Shown in pieces: positions 26,781-35,548 of a stretch of DNA of 64,000 bases (position 1 is its first letter; the number at the start of each line of letters is the position of its first letter). Both the position numbers and the translations under genes were made by a program. The notes beneath the pieces are model-generated. The model saw only the letters and a program-made list of their open reading frames with translations. It had not been told where the DNA came from and ran no database searches. The stretch is from the NCBI RefSeq assembly GCF_040409955.1, contig NZ_CP123387.1, positions 1 through 64,000 of the forward strand, read 5' to 3'. The stretch comes from Salipiger sp. H15 (GTDB lineage: Bacteria > Pseudomonadota > Alphaproteobacteria > Rhodobacterales > Rhodobacteraceae).

Positions 26781-26820
26781 TCACCGCAACAACCGAACTG
26801 TCAGCGAGGAGGAGACGGGT

Positions 26821-28179
26821 ATGGAGGAAATCAGAGGGATGCACCTCGGCCTTTCGATGAGGCGACTGGGATATCACATTGCAGCCTGGAGACACCCCGA
26901 CGTGCAGGCCGATGGGCAGGAAGACCTTGCTTTCTTCGTCGAAAGCGCACGGCTGGCGGAGGCTGCGAAGTTCGACTTCGTTTTCCTCGCCGACGGCCTA
27001 GCCGTCCGTGCCGACGACACGCCGCCGGGCTCGCTTGCGACCTCGCACGAGAACGTCGAGTTCGAGCCGACGACACTGCTTGCCGCGCTTGCGCCGCAGA
27101 CCTCGCATATCGGCCTGATCGCGACCGCCTCCACGACCTACAACGAGCCATTCCATATCGCGCGCCGCTTTGCCTCGCTCGATCACATCAGCGGCGGTCG
27201 TGCGGGCTGGAACATCGTGACATCGTGGTCCGAGCAGGAGGCTTGGAACTTCAATCGAGCCGAGCACCTCGACCGCGAGACCCGCTACGAGCGAGCCGCC
27301 GAATTCGTGGACGTGGTCGCAGGTCTCTGGGAAAGCTGGGAAGCGGGCGCCTTCCTGCGCGACAAGGACAGCGGGCGGTTCTACGACGAGGACAAGCTTC
27401 ACGTTCTCAACCACAGGGGGCAGCACTTCAGCGTCCGTGGCCCGCTCACCTGCTCCCGTACGCCACAGGGGCGTCCGGTTGTGGTCCATGCCGGCGCCTC
27501 TCCTGCGGGGATCGAGATCGCCGCGCGCCACGCGGATCTGGTCTACACCAACGACTACGACATCGAAGTCGCCCGCGATTTCCGGGCGCGCCTGCGGAAG
27601 CGCACCGCCGAGATGGGCCGGGACCCTGACAGCATCAAGGTGATGGTCGGTGTGCAGCCCGTGATCGGCGCCACCCGCGCCGCGGCCGAGGCGCAGCTCG
27701 CCGAGCTTCAGGCGCTTGTGCATCCGCTTGCGGCGATGGCGGGGCTCATCAACCTGATAGGCGATCTCGATGAGCTCGATCTCGACGCGCCGTTCCCGGA
27801 GAGCTTCGCGCTCTCCCCCCGGTCCACGTCCAACGCCCAGAAAGCACTGCAACTCGGCCGCTCGGAAGGTCTCACGCCGCGCGAGCTGTCCATGCGGCTC
27901 GCAGGCAGGGCCGGTCTGCGCCAGATTGTCGGGACCGCCGAGGATGTGGCCGACGATCTCGAGAGGTGGTTCCAAGGCGGTGCCTGCGACGGTTTCAACC
28001 TGTGTCCAACCCACTCCCATACAGCGATCCGCCAGTTCACCGAGCGGGTTGTGCCGATCCTTCAGGACCGAGGGCTGTTCCGGAAGGACTACACGGGCAA
28101 GACGCTGCGCGAGCATCTGGGCGCCGCGGCGCCAAGTGTCATCGAAAGACCGAGCGCCTACGCCACCGCGGTCAATTGA
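26821..28179 (+). CDS. LLM class flavin-dependent monooxygenase (NtaA/SnaA/DszA type)
   Basis: A class C flavin-dependent monooxygenase of 452 residues, using FMNH2 from a separate reductase. The start at 26821 follows GAGGAGGAGACGGG. Typical features are LAEAAKFDFVFLADGLAVR near residue 45, EPTTLLAALAPQTSHIGLIA near 80, YNEPFHIARRFASLDHISGG then RAGWNIVTSW, and CSRTPQGRPVVVHAGAS near 212. Members oxidise chelators, sulfur compounds or N-heterocycles. It sits 40 bases after the phosphorylase-like gene and is probably the last gene of this operon. The reductase partner is not adjacent. Confidence 0.9.
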   Translation: MEEIRGMHLGLSMRRLGYHIAAWRHPDVQADGQEDLAFFVESARLAEAAKFDFVFLADGLAVRADDTPPGSLATSHENVEFEPTTLLAALAPQTSHIGLIATASTTYNEPFHIARRFASLDHISGGRAGWNIVTSWSEQEAWNFNRAEHLDRETRYERAAEFVDVVAGLWESWEAGAFLRDKDSGRFYDEDKLHVLNHRGQHFSVRGPLTCSRTPQGRPVVVHAGASPAGIEIAARHADLVYTNDYDIEVARDFRARLRKRTAEMGRDPDSIKVMVGVQPVIGATRAAAEAQLAELQALVHPLAAMAGLINLIGDLDELDLDAPFPESFALSPRSTSNAQKALQLGRSEGLTPRELSMRLAGRAGLRQIVGTAEDVADDLERWFQGGACDGFNLCPTHSHTAIRQFTERVVPILQDRGLFRKDYTGKTLREHLGAAAPSVIERPSAYATAVN

Positions 28180-28187
28180 GAAAACGA

Positions 28188-28214
28188 CAGGAGCCGTGCC
28201 GGTCACGGCTCCTG
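28188..28214 (+). terminator. Hairpin after the monooxygenase gene
   Basis: CAGGAGCCGTG pairs perfectly with CACGGCTCCTG across a 5-base loop, 9 bases after the stop. The following bases are C-rich instead of T-rich, so it is a likely but not classical transcription end. Confidence 0.5.
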
Positions 28215-28232
28215 CCCCCGAGAAGGGCCGCA

Positions 28233-28689
28233 TCAGCCCGGCGGCAAGTACACTGTGATGTCGCCGGATATCAGCGAAACGCGCTTGCCTTGCGGGAAAT
28301 CCGCGAAGGAGCTCGGGGGCTTTCGCGCCAGGGCCCGGTGCGAGCTGGCCCATGGAATGCGCCGACCCGCCGGCGCGACCATCGCGCATTTGCGGTCGCG
28401 GTGGCAGGCGATCTGACCTGCCCAGGGTCCCAAACATGTCGACGGACCTCGCTTCATCATGATCTTGTCAAGGATGCTCGGCGAAGGCTTGGCGCCGATG
28501 GAACCGCTGACCTGGCCCACCGTCATGCAGCGCCGGAATGGACGCTCTTCGAACATCCGGGCGACCACGCCCATCTCGCTCCACCGCTTGCGGCGGTTGT
28601 AGAGCATCTTGTCAGGCCGGGCATTTTCGGAAGGAAGGGCCCCGCCGCCGCGTCTTCTGCGCTTCGGCCAGGCGGAAAAGGTTGTTCAT
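28233..28689 (-). pseudogene. Decayed IS5-family transposase
   Basis: Three separated pieces of an IS5-type transposase can be read on this strand. The start is at 28689 (MNNLFRLAEAQ), soon followed by a stop. MLYNRRKRWSEMGVVARMFE (28607 leftward) matches the LYNRxKRWSxMGVFARM block. CMTVGQVSGSIGA follows directly and matches the FMTAGQVSDYIGA block that normally lies much further on. About 35 residues are missing before the middle piece and a larger stretch after it, including the first catalytic aspartate region. No terminal inverted repeats were recognised. The element is dead and old. Confidence 0.65.
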
Positions 28690-28932
28690 ACAAAACGTCT
28701 CGATGAGGAGGGGCATCACGGCAACTGCCTGAACTCAAAGGAGGCTTAGCCTCGGTCGCTGACATGCCCCGGAATGGCTGCGATGGATACCGGGTGGCGA
28801 CGCTCTGTCCTGCATTGAAGACAAATTGCACGGACTCCCATCGTGTCCTTGACAAGCACCATCCTGTATAACAGGTTTGTCTCACATCATGGGCGCTTGT
28901 CGCCCTGTGCCGGATCAGGAGGAGGAGCTGGC
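28690..28932. other. Leader region of the second ABC importer operon
   Basis: 243 bases between the transposase relic and the permease gene. TTGACA at 28849-28854 lies just before the operator at 28863-28875, and GGAGGAGGAGC ends about 6 bases before the ATG at 28933. No gene is seen. Confidence 0.5.
28863..28875. promoter_or_regulatory. Operator CCTGTATAACAGG before the ABC permease operon
   Basis: A 13-bp palindrome, CCTGT-ATA-ACAGG. An identical copy lies at 35413-35425 before the dehydratase gene and a variant at 35549-35561 before the GntR gene. It overlaps the likely promoter (TTGACA at 28849). Repression by the FadR-type regulator at 35581 is the simplest inference. Confidence 0.65.
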
Positions 28933-29959
28933 ATGACCTACGACACCCGCCGCCGATGGGCGGCGCTGGCCGGGCAGGGGGGGCTCGATCCTCGTCACGC
29001 TTTTCGGCCTGCTGATCCTGACCTTCGTGATCGGGCGCATCATGCCCACCGACCCGGTCCGCGCCATCGTCGGCGAGGACGCGACCCGCGAGGTCTACGA
29101 GACTGTCTACCGCCAGCTCGGGCTCGACCGGCCGATGTGGGAGCAGTTCTTCGTCTACCTGCGCGACGTGGCCAGCTTCAATTTCGGCACCTCGATCCGC
29201 ACCGGCCAGCCGGTGCTTCAGGACATCGTTCACGTGTTGCCCGCGACCATCGAGCTGGCGACCTTTGCCATTCTCTTCGGCGCCGGGGTCGGCATCCCGC
29301 TCGGCGTGCTCGCGGCGGTCAAGAAGGACCGCTGGCAGGACCAGCTGATCCGGATTTTCAGCCTGATGGGCCACTCGATGCCGATCTTCTGGACCGGGAT
29401 GATCGGGCTGCTGATCTTCTACGCCGCGCTCGGCTGGGTCGGCGGTTCGGGGCGGATGAGCCAGTTCTACATCGGCCTCGTGCCCGAGCGCAGCAACTTC
29501 CTGCTGATCGACAGCGCCATGGCCGGCGAGTGGGACGTGTTCCGGTCGGCGCTCAACCACATCGTGCTGCCCGCCTCGCTGCTCGGCTATTCCTCCTCGG
29601 CCTACATCACCCGGATGACCCGCAGCTTCATGCTCGACCAGCTCGGGCAGGAATACGTGACCACCGCGCGGGTCAAGGGGCTGAGCCGCCGCCAGACCAT
29701 CTGGCGCCATGCCTTCGGCAACATCCGCGTGCAGCTCGTCACCATCGTGGCGCTGGCCTATGGCGCGCTGCTCGAGGGGGCGGTGCTGATCGAGACGGTC
29801 TTCGCCTGGCCCGGCTTCGGCCAGTACCTGACCTCCAACCTGCTGATCGGCGACATGAACGCGGTGATGACCTGCGTGCTGATCGTCGGCGTGATCTTCA
29901 TCGCGCTGAACATCCTGTCCGACCTGCTCTACCGCATCTTCGACCCGAGGACCCGATGA
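28933..29959 (+). CDS. ABC transporter permease, DppB-like, with a one-base frameshift near the start
   Basis: The start is fixed by a very strong ribosome-binding site (GGAGGAGGAGC) before the ATG at 28933, but that frame (MTYDTRRRWAALAGQ) leaves the family after a run of seven G at 28977-28983. Reading six G there restores GGSILVTLFGLLILTFVIGR, a normal first helix, and joins the conserved frame that runs to 29959, giving about 341 residues. Downstream features are normal: GLDRPMWEQFFVYLRDVASF and the EAA loop LGQEYVTTARVKGLSRRQTI. Either the run is a sequencing error, or the gene is broken, or translation slips on the G run. Confidence 0.85.
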
Positions 29960-30858
29960 CCATGTCCGAGACCACTCCCGCGGCCGAGACGCGCCGCCGG
30001 ATGCCGCAATCGCTGATCGCCGCCGGGAACATCCTGCGCTTCCTCGCGAAGACGCCGACCTCGGCCTTCGGCCTCATTGTGCTGGCGGTGCTGATCCTGA
30101 CCGCGCTCTTTGCGCCGCTCATCGCCACGCATGATCCCTACCTGCAGGACCTCACGAACACGCTGGCGCCGCCCGACGCGGCGCATCTCTTCGGCACCGA
30201 CGAGCTGGGGCGGGACATCTTCTCGCGCCTGGTTCACGGCTCGCGCATCACCCTGACGATCATCTTCCTCGTGACGATCGTCGTCGGCCCGCTGGGGCTG
30301 CTGGTGGGCACGGTGGCGGGCTATTTCGGCGGCAAGACCGACGTGGTGCTGATGCGGGTGACCGACATCTTCCTGTCCTTCCCGTCGCTGATCCTGTCGC
30401 TGGCCTTCGTCGCGGCGCTGGGGCCGAGCCTCAACAACGCGATCATCGCCATCTCCCTCACCGCCTGGCCGCCGATCGCGCGGCTGGCGCGGGCCGAGAC
30501 GATGACCTTCCGCAACGCCGACTACATCTCGGCGGCGCGGCTGCAGGGGGCGAGCCCGGCGCGGATCATCTGGAAGAGCATCGTGCCCATGTGCCTGCCC
30601 TCGGTGCTGATCCGCCTGACGCTGAACATGGCCACGGTGATCCTGACGGCGGCGGGACTCGGCTTTCTCGGGCTCGGGGCGCAGCCGCCGATGCCGGAAT
30701 GGGGCGCGATGATCGCCACGGGGCGGCGCTACATGATCGACAGCTGGTGGCTGGTGACCTTCCCGGGCCTCGCGATCCTGTCGGTGAGCCTCGCCTTCAA
30801 CCTGCTGGGCGACGGGCTGCGCGACGCGCTCGACCCCAAACAGATGATGAAGCGGTGA
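29956..30858 (+). CDS. ABC transporter permease, DppC-like
   Basis: The second membrane subunit of this importer, 300 residues. Landmarks are HLFGTDELGRDIFSRLVHGS near residue 76, the EAA loop RNADYISAARLQGASPARI near 190 and the end LLGDGLRDALDPKQMMK. A single N-terminal helix (TSAFGLIVLAVLILTALFAP) precedes the transport domain, as usual. The ATG overlaps the TGA of the DppB-like gene. Confidence 0.92.
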   Translation: MTMSETTPAAETRRRMPQSLIAAGNILRFLAKTPTSAFGLIVLAVLILTALFAPLIATHDPYLQDLTNTLAPPDAAHLFGTDELGRDIFSRLVHGSRITLTIIFLVTIVVGPLGLLVGTVAGYFGGKTDVVLMRVTDIFLSFPSLILSLAFVAALGPSLNNAIIAISLTAWPPIARLARAETMTFRNADYISAARLQGASPARIIWKSIVPMCLPSVLIRLTLNMATVILTAAGLGFLGLGAQPPMPEWGAMIATGRRYMIDSWWLVTFPGLAILSVSLAFNLLGDGLRDALDPKQMMKR

Positions 30859-30863
30859 CGTCC

Positions 30864-31706
30864 ATGACCAGCGATCCCATCCTCGACATTCGCAACCTCT
30901 CGCTGCGCTATCCCGGCGCGGTGGAGCCGGCGGTGCGCGGCGTCAGCTTCGCCCTCGGGCGCGAGCGGCTCGGCATCGTCGGCGAGAGCGGCTCGGGCAA
31001 GTCCACCGTCGGCCGCGCGATCCTGCAACTGCTGCCCGACGCCGAGATGTCCGCCGACACGATGCGCTTCCGCGAGGTCGACCTGCTGCGCGCCTCCGAG
31101 GCGCAGATGCTGAAGCTGCGCGGCGCGCGCATGTCGATGATCCTGCAGGACCCCAAGTACTCGCTCAATCCGATCCGCCGCTGCGGCGACCAGGTGGCCG
31201 AGGCCTACCGCACCCACGTGCGCTGCTCGAAACGCGCGGCGCGCGACAAGGCGGTGGAGATGCTGGCGGCGGTGCAGATCCGCGACCCCGAGCGGGTCTA
31301 TGACCTCTATCCGCACGAGGTGTCGGGCGGCATGGGCCAGCGCATCATGATCGCGATGATGCTGCTCACCGGGCCCGAGCTGGTGATCGCCGACGAGCCG
31401 ACCTCGGCGCTCGACGTCACGGTGCGGCTGCTGGTGCTGAAGATCCTCGACGACCTGGTGAAGGAACGCGGCATCGGGCTGATCATGATCAGCCACGATC
31501 TCAACCTCGTGCGCAATTTCTGCGACCGGGTGCTGATCATGTACGCGGGCCGGGTGGTCGAGACGCTGGACGCGCGCGACCTCGACCGTGCCAGCCATCC
31601 CTACACGCGCGGGCTGCTGGCCGCGCAGCCGCGCATCGGCGGCGCGCGCGCGCCGCTGCCGGTGCTGCAGCGCGACCCGTCCTGGACCATGGAGGCCCCC
31701 GCATGA
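30864..31706 (+). CDS. ABC transporter ATP-binding protein, DppD-like
   Basis: The first ATPase of the importer, about 280 residues. Walker A is [14 protein letters not shown] near residue 40, the signature is VSGGMGQRIM, Walker B is LVIADEPTSALDV and the H-loop is MISHDLNL. The C-terminal extension HPYTRGLLAAQPRI is typical of oligopeptide ATPases, but the cysteine motif of the DppD iron-sulfur cluster is not seen. An in-frame GTG at 30855, overlapping the preceding stop, is an alternative start. The next gene overlaps by ATGA. Confidence 0.9.
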   Translation: MTSDPILDIRNLSLRYPGAVEPAVRGVSFALGRERLGIVGESGSGKSTVGRAILQLLPDAEMSADTMRFREVDLLRASEAQMLKLRGARMSMILQDPKYSLNPIRRCGDQVAEAYRTHVRCSKRAARDKAVEMLAAVQIRDPERVYDLYPHEVSGGMGQRIMIAMMLLTGPELVIADEPTSALDVTVRLLVLKILDDLVKERGIGLIMISHDLNLVRNFCDRVLIMYAGRVVETLDARDLDRASHPYTRGLLAAQPRIGGARAPLPVLQRDPSWTMEAPA

Positions 31707-32449
31707 AACCGCTCCGCATCGAGAAGATGTCGATCCGCTTCGGTACCGTGACGATCCTGCCCGAGGTGAGTTTCGAGGTGGCGCCCGGCGAGTGCTTCGG
31801 CCTCGTCGGCGAAAGCGGCTCGGGCAAGTCGACGGTGCTGCGCTGCGCGTCGATGCTGCTCGGCTCGTGGAGCGGCGAAGTCCTTGTCGGGGACCGCCCG
31901 GTCCGCGAGATGGGGCTGATGGAGCGCTGCCGCACGCTGCAGATGGTGTTCCAGGACCCCTACGGCTCGCTGCACCCGCGCCATTCGGTGCGCACCACGC
32001 TGGCGGAGCCGCTGAGAATCCACAAGCTGGACGAGCCCGAGCGGCGCATGGCGCAGGCGATGCGCGACGTCGGGCTGCCGGTCGAGTTCCTCGACCGCTA
32101 CCCGCACCAGCTGTCGGGCGGGCAGCGCCAGCGCGTCGCGATCGCCCGCGCGCTGATCCTCGAGCCCGAGGTGCTGCTGCTCGACGAGCCGACCTCGGCG
32201 CTGGACGTGTCGGTGCAGGCCGAGATCCTGAACCTGCTGGCGCGGCTGCGCGAGGAGAAGGGCTTCACCTGCGTGATGGTCAGCCACGATCTGGCGGTGA
32301 TCGACCACATGTGCGAGCGCTTCGCGGTGATGAAGGCGGGCGACATCGTCGAGGTGCTGCCGCGCGCGGCCATCTTGGACGGCACGGCCCGGCACCCCTA
32401 CGCGCAGGAGCTGATCGCCGCGAGCCTCGCCTACGAGGGCGCGGCGTAA
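31703..32449 (+). CDS. ABC transporter ATP-binding protein, DppF-like
   Basis: The second ATPase, 248 residues. Walker A is [14 protein letters not shown] near residue 36, the Q-loop region MVFQDPYGSLHPRHSVRTTL near 80, the signature LSGGQRQRVAIA, Walker B VLLLDEPTSALDVS and the H-loop MVSHDLAVI. It is short at the C-terminus compared with some DppF proteins but complete. It ends the plus-strand operon and is followed by a strong terminator. The binding protein for this transporter is most likely the minus-strand gene at 32593-34182. Confidence 0.92.
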   Translation: MKPLRIEKMSIRFGTVTILPEVSFEVAPGECFGLVGESGSGKSTVLRCASMLLGSWSGEVLVGDRPVREMGLMERCRTLQMVFQDPYGSLHPRHSVRTTLAEPLRIHKLDEPERRMAQAMRDVGLPVEFLDRYPHQLSGGQRQRVAIARALILEPEVLLLDEPTSALDVSVQAEILNLLARLREEKGFTCVMVSHDLAVIDHMCERFAVMKAGDIVEVLPRAAILDGTARHPYAQELIAASLAYEGAA

Positions 32450-32473
32450 GTTCACTCGGTGTCAGGGTGATGA

Positions 32474-32506
32474 CCCCTTCCCGCCGTGTGGCGGGGAGGG
32501 GTTTTT
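32474..32506 (+). terminator. Rho-independent terminator of the second ABC operon
   Basis: CCCCTTCCCGCC pairs with GGCGGGGAGGGG (12 bp, one wobble) around GTGT and is followed directly by TTTTT. This is the clearest intrinsic terminator in the window, 24 bases after the last ATPase gene. Confidence 0.88.
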
Positions 32507-32542
32507 CCTTGGGCGGGAGAGGGATCGCGGCAAGGCAAAGCG

Positions 32543-32567
32543 AAAGGCGCACCCCGAGGGATGCGCC
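32543..32567 (-). terminator. Probable terminator of the minus-strand binding-protein gene
   Basis: On the minus strand GGCGCATCC pairs with GGGTGCGCC (one wobble) around CTCG, and TTTCGCTTT follows. It lies 26 bases past the stop of the binding-protein gene and faces the plus-strand terminator. Confidence 0.5.
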
Positions 32568-32592
32568 CTGTGCCTTTCCGGTGTCGCCGCGT

Positions 32593-34182
32593 TCAGCGGG
32601 TCTTCACCACGTCCTCGAAGCGCGACACCCAGGGGTCGATGATCACCCCCGAGACATCGTTCTGGAAGGCCGCGGTCACCACCCGCTCCGAGAACGGCTG
32701 GATCGAGGTCACCTTCTGGTCGATCAGCTCCTGGATCTTCTGGTACTCGGCGATCTGCGCGTCGGCGTCGCGCTCGACCAGCGCGGTCTCGATCAGCCCG
32801 TTCAGCTCGGCGTCCTGGTAGGAGGTGCGCCAGCTCTGGTAGTTGGTCAGCCCCGCCTCCTGGCTGTTGTCGGGGTTGTAGACCAGCGCGCGCAGGTTGC
32901 TGTCGGGGTGCGGCTGCTGGCCGCCGCCGCCGCGCCCGACCAGCAGCTCGAACTGCCGGTCGCGCATCGCGCCGTAGATCTGCCCGCCGTCGCCGGTGAT
33001 GATCTCGGCCTTGATGCCCGCCTGCGCCAGCGTGCCCTGGATCGCCGTGGCGCTGTCGAGGAATTCCTGCGTCGAGATCACCCGCAGCGTGGTGTCGAAC
33101 CCGTCGGGGAAGCCCGCCTCGGCGAGCAGCGCCTTGGCCTTCTCGACGTCCAGCGCGTAGCCCGGATCGGGCAGGGCGCCGAAGGCGGTGGAGTTGATCA
33201 CCCGCTGCCGCTCGACCCCGAAATAGGGCATGATCGCGCCGTTGATCCCCTTGTAGTCGATGAGGTAGCGCAGCGCCTCGCGCACCTTGGGATTGGCGAA
33301 TTTCTCGTCGGCGACCGAGGCGGCGAAGTAGTAGAACCCGGCGCTCGGCTCGGTCTCGACGGTGATCTTGCCATCCGCCTCGAGCGCGCGCAGGTCGGGT
33401 GCGGCAAGGCTGAAGCCGACGTCGATGTCACCCTGCTGCAGCCCCAGCCGCTGGCTCTGGCTCTCCGGCAGGTGGCGCATCAGCACCCGCTTCATCGCCG
33501 GGGCCTCGCCCCAGAATGCGTCGTTGCGGGTCAGGATCACGTATTCATTGGCGCGCCACTGGCCCAGCGTGAACGCCCCCGAGCCCGCCGAGTTGTTGGT
33601 CAGCCAGGCCTGCCCCTGATCGTCGCCCGCATGTTCCTCGACCAACTTGCTGTCGAGGATCGAGCCGATGCCCGCCTGCGAGATGTACATCAGGATCATC
33701 TTGGGATCGCCCGCCTCGGGCATCACCATGCGGAAGGTGTGATCGTCCACCACCTGGAACTGCTCGTCCACCCGTTCGGCGGTGAAGCCGCGCGAATTGA
33801 GCCCCGAGGATTGCGCCTGGCCCAGCGTCATCACCCGGTCGAAGCTGTATTTCACGTCCGCCGCCGTCACCGGGTTGCCCGAGGCGAAGGTGGCATCCGG
33901 GCGCAGGTGGAAGGTGATGCTGAGGTTGTCCTCGCCGACCTCCCAGCTTTCCGCGAGGCGCGGCATCAGCGCCTTGCTCTCGGGGTCGAGCTCGACCAGC
34001 GCGTCGTAGACGTTGTTGAGCACCTGCACCGCCTCGCCGCCGGTGATCGCGGCGGGGTCCATGGTCAGCACGTTGGTCATGGTGAAGGCGACGATCAGCT
34101 GGTCGTCCGGCGTCTCGGCGAGCAGAGGGCTCGCCCCCGCCAGCAGTGCCGAAAGCGCCACGCCCGTCAGGAAATGTCTCAT
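32593..34182 (-). CDS. ABC transporter substrate-binding protein, oligopeptide type (family 5)
   Basis: A periplasmic binding protein of 529 residues. The signal peptide is MRHFLTGVALSALLAGASPL then LAE. Landmarks are NNVYDALVELDPESKALMPR near residue 56, ITFHLRPDATFASGNPVTAA near 88 and GAFTLGQWRANEYVILTRND near 187. The start at 34182 is set by GGGAGGAG upstream. It lies 37 bases after the dehydratase gene in the same leftward operon, while the membrane and ATPase genes run rightward toward it; a shared operator ties both halves. The co-transcribed dehydratase suggests a sugar acid or glycoside ligand. Confidence 0.9.
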   Translation of the reverse strand: MRHFLTGVALSALLAGASPLLAETPDDQLIVAFTMTNVLTMDPAAITGGEAVQVLNNVYDALVELDPESKALMPRLAESWEVGEDNLSITFHLRPDATFASGNPVTAADVKYSFDRVMTLGQAQSSGLNSRGFTAERVDEQFQVVDDHTFRMVMPEAGDPKMILMYISQAGIGSILDSKLVEEHAGDDQGQAWLTNNSAGSGAFTLGQWRANEYVILTRNDAFWGEAPAMKRVLMRHLPESQSQRLGLQQGDIDVGFSLAAPDLRALEADGKITVETEPSAGFYYFAASVADEKFANPKVREALRYLIDYKGINGAIMPYFGVERQRVINSTAFGALPDPGYALDVEKAKALLAEAGFPDGFDTTLRVISTQEFLDSATAIQGTLAQAGIKAEIITGDGGQIYGAMRDRQFELLVGRGGGGQQPHPDSNLRALVYNPDNSQEAGLTNYQSWRTSYQDAELNGLIETALVERDADAQIAEYQKIQELIDQKVTSIQPFSERVVTAAFQNDVSGVIIDPWVSRFEDVVKTR

Positions 34183-34219
34183 AGGTTCTCCTCCCAAAGC
34201 TCTAGAGACCCGCGCCGGT

Positions 34220-35368
34220 TCAGCAGACGCGGTTGTTTTCGATGAGATTGAAATTGATGTCCTCGCCCAGACCGGGGCGGTCCGGGACATGGACGTAGCC
34301 GTCGCGGTCCATCGGGTCGGACAGCGTGTTGAGGTAGTCGAGCCCGTCGTCATACTCGAGGAACGGGTGCAGAAGGCCGCGCTCGTACCACTTGCAGTTC
34401 TTCGAGGCGGCGACGACATGCAGGTTCATCGCGGTATTGCCATGCACCTCGCATTCCATGCCGAAGGCCTCGGCGAGGTGCATGGTTTTCATCGCCGGGG
34501 TGATGCCGCCGACGTCGTTGACCCCGGTGCGCAGGATGTCGCAGGCGCCCGAGGCGATCCACTCGGCGCGGTGCCAGTGCTTGCCGGCGGCGCTTTCAGG
34601 GCCGACCACGGGGATGTCGAGATTCTCGGTGAGCCAGCGGTAGGAGGACATGGACTGCTCGTCCATCGGCTCCTCGATCCAGGCGAACCCGAGCTTCTCC
34701 AGCCCGCGGCCGAGCTCCAGCGCCTCGGTGCGCTTGTACCAGTGGAAGGCGTCGATCATCAGCGCGATGTCGGGGCCGACCGCCTCGCGCACGGCGGCGC
34801 AGGCCTTCAGATCCATCTTCACGTCCGGCGCCCAGCTTACGGGCGGCATCCAGGTGTGCAGCTTGATGCCCTTGTAGCCGCGCGCCACCAGCGTCTCGGC
34901 GAAGCGGCCGTAATCCTCGGGCGTGGCGAGCCCGCCCTCGATCTCGTCGCCGCACATGATCGAGCCATAGGCCAGCACCTTGTCGCGGTAGCCGCCGATC
35001 AGCTTGTAGACCGGCTGGTTCAGCGTGCGCCCCGCCAGGTCCCAGAGCGCGCAGTCGATCACCGCCAGCGTCCGGTCGGTCAGCTGCGCCGCCGAGCCAC
35101 GCTGCCAGTGTGCCAGCTCCTGCCAGAGCCGCTCGCGGTCGCGGTGGTCCTGCCTGATCAGCACCTTCTTCACGAACTTGTCGATCACATGCGGGCGGGC
35201 CACCTCGGGCGGGCAGAAGGAATGGCCCTCGACCCCGTCCTCGCTGCGGATCGTCACGATGGCCTGCTGCACCTCGTGCTCGGGGCCGGGGTGGGCGTGG
35301 CCCGCGCTGTCGGAATGGCGGCGGGTCTTGTGCCGGAACACGCGCACGGACACGTCGGTGATGATCAC
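34220..35368 (-). CDS. Enolase-superfamily dehydratase (mandelate racemase/muconate lactonizing type)
   Basis: A 382-residue member of the mandelate-racemase branch of the enolase superfamily; such enzymes mostly dehydrate sugar acids using Mg2+. Metal ligands are visible as D206 (LMIDAFHW), E232 (WIEEPMDE) and E258 (VVGPES). The base side has K169 in KGIKLHTW, and H309 in ECEVHGNTAMN can act as the opposite acid/base. The start is GTG at 35368, preceded by GGAGAGGAGGAGAC; the frame extends upstream through the operator and is not coding there. The substrate is not readable. It is divergent from its likely GntR regulator. Confidence 0.88.
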   Translation of the reverse strand: MIITDVSVRVFRHKTRRHSDSAGHAHPGPEHEVQQAIVTIRSEDGVEGHSFCPPEVARPHVIDKFVKKVLIRQDHRDRERLWQELAHWQRGSAAQLTDRTLAVIDCALWDLAGRTLNQPVYKLIGGYRDKVLAYGSIMCGDEIEGGLATPEDYGRFAETLVARGYKGIKLHTWMPPVSWAPDVKMDLKACAAVREAVGPDIALMIDAFHWYKRTEALELGRGLEKLGFAWIEEPMDEQSMSSYRWLTENLDIPVVGPESAAGKHWHRAEWIASGACDILRTGVNDVGGITPAMKTMHLAEAFGMECEVHGNTAMNLHVVAASKNCKWYERGLLHPFLEYDDGLDYLNTLSDPMDRDGYVHVPDRPGLGEDINFNLIENNRVC

Positions 35369-35412
35369 GGGGGTCTCCTCCTCTCCGCGCGGTCCGGGAA
35401 CCTTGCGGCTAA

Positions 35413-35425
35413 CCTGTATAACAGG
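35413..35425. promoter_or_regulatory. Operator CCTGTATAACAGG before the dehydratase gene
   Basis: This is the same 13-bp palindrome as at 28863. On the minus strand TTGACC (35455-35450) and CATACC (35433-35428), 16 bases apart, form a plausible promoter, and the operator lies just past the -10 element where a repressor would block transcription. Confidence 0.65.
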
Positions 35426-35548
35426 AAGGTATGACATATCCGCGCAACCGGTCAACGGGTTTTGCGCGACGCTGCGTCCGTCATCGCGCATGTCCCTGCG
35501 AAGTTGTCTGATTTTTCTGGCGCCTCGGCCCGAAATCCGGGTATCCTT

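Noticed and set aside
31588..34245. Open frame of 885 codons on the plus strand
   Set aside because: It crosses the strong terminator at 32474 and the antisense of the binding-protein gene; the real ATPase in this area is in another frame.
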